The position numbers and the translations under genes are program-made. Shown here one piece after another: positions 33,247 to 36,565 of a stretch of 36,565 nucleotides of DNA; the first letter of the stretch is position 1, and every line of letters starts with the position of its first letter. Source of the DNA: a bacterium (GTDB lineage: Bacteria; Joyebacterota; Joyebacteria; Joyebacterales; Joyebacteraceae); the NCBI GenBank assembly GCA_025774245.1, contig JALGWI010000057.1, positions 1 to 36,565 on the forward strand, read 5' to 3'. The notes beneath the pieces were generated by a model. It saw only the letters and a program-made list of their open reading frames with translations. It made no database searches and had not been told where the DNA came from.

Positions 33247-36200
33247 ATGCGAGCACGCTCGTTCAGCAGCTGGCTCGTTGTCCTGACGTTGCTGTCAGTC
33301 GCATGCGCCGCCGGCACGGCCGGCGCCGCCTCCAGCGCAGAGCTGACCTCGGAGCAGAGCAGTGTCGCCGTCCCTGCCGACGGCACCACGGCCGTGCAGC
33401 CGGACATGGATGAGACGAAGGTGGAGGAAGGCATCCCCGCGTTCGACTTCGGCCTGCAGGAGGCCGTCGTCGACCCGCTGCGGTTCATCGACTCCGCGCG
33501 GCGCCCCGAGACCGAGCTTCGCGCCGCCGTCGACGGCGATCCGGAGACGGATCTCGTACTGATCCCCGGAAGCACGTTCGAGATCGACTTCGTCGGCGCC
33601 CAGCGGTGGATCGACCGCGTCGAGATTACCGCTTCCGGCGGTCCGATCGAGGTGCTCGTCCGCGACTGGCACCACGAGGAGATCCCGGTCGGCACGACGG
33701 ATCCCGCGAGCCGCGCGCCCGCGGAGTTCTTCCTCGACCCGCTTCAGGCAGAGGGGATCATCCTCCGGGTGCCCGGGGACTCGACTCCGGCGTGGGTGTC
33801 GGGCGTCTCCGGCACGTTCGACATCAGAGACCCGGATGACTTCGGGGGCGAGTTGCCGCGCGGCGGCGGTACGCGCGACAGCTATCGAGAGGTCCTCATC
33901 GAATGGATCAACAACTACCCGGGCAGCAGCAGCGACCGCACGATCGGTGACGACGAGCGGAACGGTCTCTGGAACGCGCTCCCCTCGAGCTGGTACAAGT
34001 ACAGCTACGGCAATCACAGCGTCTGGGAGGATGACTTCAAGCGTTCCGGGAGCGGTGGCCAGGAGTACAAATACATCGACAAGCGCGATCTGGTCTACTT
34101 CTCGGGACACGGAACCCTGAAGTGGGACTGGTACTTCGGAGGCAGCAAGCGCTCCATCTACGTCGAGAACAAGTACCACGATGACCGTTACGTCGTGCCC
34201 GGCGAGGCTCGTGACGCGTGGGGTGACGGCGACATGGAGTGGATCGGGCTCTCCTGCTGCAGCCTCCTGGCTCACGACCCTCAGTGGGCCAGAGCCCTCG
34301 ACGGGCTGCACCTGATCTGCGGCTGGAAGACCCACTCGCACCAGTCGAACCGCGCGAAGAAGTGGGGCCAGTACATGGTGAGTTCCGGCTCCTACGATCC
34401 CGCCTGGAAGGTCAAGCAGGCCTGGTTCCAGATGTCCGACGACACCCACAGCCCCGGACACGTGACGCGCGTGATCGGCGAGAACTCGAACATGGGGAAG
34501 GACTACATCTGGGGACAGGGCACCGTGCAGTCGGATCCCCCCGTCAACAACTACTACTACAAGTGGACACACACAACGACGAAGGGACGCTCGAGCGAAG
34601 GCGAAGGCCGCGAAGGCGAGCGCCACGTCTTCCCCGGGGAGCGGCCGGTCCGCGCGCCGAGCCCGTCCTCCGTCCGCGTCCCGGCGCGCACGCCGCGCGG
34701 ATACAAGATCATCTACGACCCGGATCTGCTCACGAGGTCTCGGGACTTGATGCCGCGCTTCGAGGTTGAGCACGAGATCGTCGACGAATCGTACGTTCAG
34801 CAGATCGCCGATGAGCTGTGCGCCGAGCACGGACGCATGTGCACCGGCGACATCGGCCCCGACGAAGACGGCAACCTGTGGATGGTCGACGGGCCGGACC
34901 GGCTCTGTGTGAGCCTGGAGACCGGTGCTGCCACCCTCATGAACGCTGAGACCTGGCTCGCGGAGAGGATGGAGGACGCCGCCATTCCTCCGACGGCCTG
35001 GGACGCCTACGATGAAGCCGAGGCGTTCCTCTTCAGCATCGGGCAGTCGGCAGGGAACCTCTGGGAGGTCTCCTACCTCCACGGAGAAGAGGTCGAGCGG
35101 GAGAGCGGCGTGATCGAGGACGACGTCGTCTGCAACGTCCAGGTCGACTTCATCATGGAGGGAGCGTCAGGGCAGTTCTTCGTCGGACCCGGGTCGAGGT
35201 CGTCGGTAACGATCGGTGACGGCTACCAGATTGAGCGCTGGTCCGAAGGGGGTAACCGGCAGTTCTTCGCCTGGGAGTACGTCGACATCCTCGACTTCAC
35301 CGACGTGGTGGACATCCTGGCGACGCACGGCTGCGACGGAACGATCGACGGGATCGGTGTCCCCGTCGACTCGATGTACGTCAACAGCTACGCGACGGGC
35401 TGGTACATGCACGACCGATGGACCCACCAGGACTACGCCGACCCCACGTACATCTTCGACGTCGACGTCTACTTCGACAATGAGGACGATCCGGCGCCGG
35501 ATCCGACGCCGCTCACCTTCTGCGTGAACGGGTATCGCTGGCCTCCGCTGGGTTCGATCGACGCCCCCAGCACCGGCGGGTGGTACGACGAAGGCACCCC
35601 GATCACGTTCCAGGGATCCGCCACCGGCGGAACGCCCCCGTACACGCTCTACTGGTCGAGCGACATCGACGGAGACCTCGGGATCGGTGGCTCGATCACA
35701 ACCCCGCTCTCGGTCGCATACGTGGATTCCGTCGTGGTGCCGCAGGCGGTCTCCCTGCGCGTGACGGACTCGGAAGGCATGACAACGACGACGTCGATCG
35801 AGGTCGGCATCAACAGCCTCACCGAGTACGCGACGCACAACGTCGGAGAGGTCGCACTGACCGTCACGAACCAGGGGATCCTCGGGTTCACGGATGACTC
35901 CGGTGCCACGGGCTCCGGGTTCGTTTACGGCGGCGAGAACATGCTCTTCATCGGCAGCCCGTGGCTCGGGAACTCCCCGACCTACGTCGCGAACCGCGAG
36001 TACTCCGCGGAGCCCGATCAGGACTGGGTCGTGTCGAGCGATCCCGAGGGATATCTCCTGTTCGGCGACACGCTCTACTCCGATCAGGACGGCTTCGCGA
36101 TCTTCGACGACTCCGGTCATCCTTCGCCGAGAGGAATCCTCGTGGAGCAGCGCTCGTGGGCGTTCATGGTCCGCGATCCCGCCATTGCCGAGCAGCGGGG

Positions 36201-36565
36201 AATCATCCTCTTCTACAGCATGGACGTCCCCACTCCGGCGAACGAGCACTTCGGGCTCTTCATGGACTTCGACATGGGCACGGCCGCGCAGAACGAGGGC
36301 GAGGTGAACGAGCTCGAAGGGTATGCGTCGATGTGGTTCGACACCGGGCCGTACGCCGGCGTTTCGCTCATCGATCCGATCGTTCCGGTGAACATGTCGA
36401 TGGTCCACAACCCGACGTACGTCTACCCGCTTGCGTACATGACGGACGAGGACAAGTACCTCTTCCTGTCGGGAGGCGATCCGGCTCACACAGTGCTCAC
36501 GACGGACGCGCCCGACGACTGGAGCGTGATCGTCTCGGCGACTCCGCCCGTCATTCCTCCCCCCG
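33247..36565 (+). CDS. Large secreted protein with caspase/gingipain-like (DUF6345-like) and PKD domains, C-terminus beyond window
   Basis: The frame is open from ATG 33247 to the right edge: 1106 codons, C-terminus missing. GGGAGG precedes the ATG by about 7 nt. The signal peptide is about residues 1-28. Residues 60-190 are a beta-sandwich, perhaps discoidin-like (AVDGDPETDLVL, RVEITASGGPIEVLVRD). Residues 210-440 resemble DUF6345: LVYFSGHG (His288) and WIGLSCCSLL (Cys337/Cys338) are in the order of the His-Cys dyad of clan CD peptidases such as caspases and gingipains. A charged linker follows (about 445-490). A PKD-like domain lies near residues 775-865 (DEGTPITFQGSATGGTPPYTLYW). After it comes a region common in secreted proteins of these phyla (YATHNVGEVALTVTNQGILGF). 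Peptidase activity is inference. It is divergent from the serpin. Confidence 0.88.
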   Translation, partial: MRARSFSSWLVVLTLLSVACAAGTAGAASSAELTSEQSSVAVPADGTTAVQPDMDETKVEEGIPAFDFGLQEAVVDPLRFIDSARRPETELRAAVDGDPETDLVLIPGSTFEIDFVGAQRWIDRVEITASGGPIEVLVRDWHHEEIPVGTTDPASRAPAEFFLDPLQAEGIILRVPGDSTPAWVSGVSGTFDIRDPDDFGGELPRGGGTRDSYREVLIEWINNYPGSSSDRTIGDDERNGLWNALPSSWYKYSYGNHSVWEDDFKRSGSGGQEYKYIDKRDLVYFSGHGTLKWDWYFGGSKRSIYVENKYHDDRYVVPGEARDAWGDGDMEWIGLSCCSLLAHDPQWARALDGLHLICGWKTHSHQSNRAKKWGQYMVSSGSYDPAWKVKQAWFQMSDDTHSPGHVTRVIGENSNMGKDYIWGQGTVQSDPPVNNYYYKWTHTTTKGRSSEGEGREGERHVFPGERPVRAPSPSSVRVPARTPRGYKIIYDPDLLTRSRDLMPRFEVEHEIVDESYVQQIADELCAEHGRMCTGDIGPDEDGNLWMVDGPDRLCVSLETGAATLMNAETWLAERMEDAAIPPTAWDAYDEAEAFLFSIGQSAGNLWEVSYLHGEEVERESGVIEDDVVCNVQVDFIMEGASGQFFVGPGSRSSVTIGDGYQIERWSEGGNRQFFAWEYVDILDFTDVVDILATHGCDGTIDGIGVPVDSMYVNSYATGWYMHDRWTHQDYADPTYIFDVDVYFDNEDDPAPDPTPLTFCVNGYRWPPLGSIDAPSTGGWYDEGTPITFQGSATGGTPPYTLYWSSDIDGDLGIGGSITTPLSVAYVDSVVVPQAVSLRVTDSEGMTTTTSIEVGINSLTEYATHNVGEVALTVTNQGILGFTDDSGATGSGFVYGGENMLFIGSPWLGNSPTYVANREYSAEPDQDWVVSSDPEGYLLFGDTLYSDQDGFAIFDDSGHPSPRGILVEQRSWAFMVRDPAIAEQRGIILFYSMDVPTPANEHFGLFMDFDMGTAAQNEGEVNELEGYASMWFDTGPYAGVSLIDPIVPVNMSMVHNPTYVYPLAYMTDEDKYLFLSGGDPAHTVLTTDAPDDWSVIVSATPPVIPPP

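Noticed and set aside
1-36565. CRISPR array, insertion sequence or prophage
   Set aside because: No regularly spaced short repeats, transposase, integrase or terminal inverted repeats were seen. The repeats present are protein-domain repeats within genes.

Overview
This is a GC-rich bacterial window of about 36.5 kb with 16 protein-coding loci and no tRNA, rRNA, CRISPR array or insertion sequence that I could see. Most genes encode exported proteins. Six of the exported proteins end in the same roughly 85-residue module, with P-N-P-F, V-Y-D/N-x-x-G-R, W-D-G-x-D/S-x-x-G and G-x-Y-x-x-x-L/V signatures. This is the FlgD-Ig-like / type IX-like C-terminal sorting module. That enrichment, the GC content and the families present (FG-GAP, SBBP, parallel beta-helix, DUF1566) suggest a Gram-negative member of the FCB superphylum, probably a candidate phylum of the Eisenbacteria/Krumholzibacteria/Latescibacteria type. 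This assignment is inference. Three loci carry a frame disruption, so the sequence is probably a metagenome-assembled contig, a genome with decaying surface genes, or both.

Layout. Positions 1-1490 (-) hold the start of a large secreted protein with cysteine-rich Ig-like repeats, cut by the window edge. 1817-3259 (+) is pyruvate kinase. 3570-5135 (+) is a double-DUF1566 secreted protein. 5223-9001 (-) holds two tandem paralogous beta-helix proteins, the downstream one frameshifted. 9273-12193 (-) is a lipoprotein with two fused serine beta-lactamase/transpeptidase-like domains, disrupted by a short out-of-frame deletion. 12494-14404 (+) is an eight-repeat SBBP propeller protein. 14515-16228 (-) holds a small lipoprotein and an outer-membrane beta-barrel protein. 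16602-18134 (+) is a C45-type (Ntn) acyltransferase/hydrolase with a sorting module. 18549-20738 (+) is a hybrid histidine kinase behind a consensus sigma-54 promoter. 20928-23021 (+) is a lone EF-G. 23118-27884 (-) is a probable operon of a transglutaminase-like protein (frameshifted) and a 14-repeat FG-GAP protein. 28574-31463 (+) is a two-gene operon of a MoxR AAA+ ATPase and a protein with two metallopeptidase-like domains plus a vWA domain. 31491-32771 (-) is a serpin. 33247-36565 (+) is a large secreted protein with a caspase/gingipain-like (DUF6345-like) domain, cut by the right edge.

How it fits together. Three loci are housekeeping or signalling (pyk, fusA, histidine kinase). The rest is a cell-surface and secreted repertoire rich in hydrolases. 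The two most notable arrangements are the MoxR/dual-metallopeptidase-vWA operon, in which one copy of the zinc site has lost its glutamate, and a serpin transcribed divergently from a putative clan-CD cysteine peptidase, a possible inhibitor/protease pair. Promoters are unusually readable: 14 sigma-70-like candidates, 13 of them with a box at a 17-bp spacing, and many with an extended -10 (TGn) element. Strong hairpin terminators separate several convergent gene pairs.
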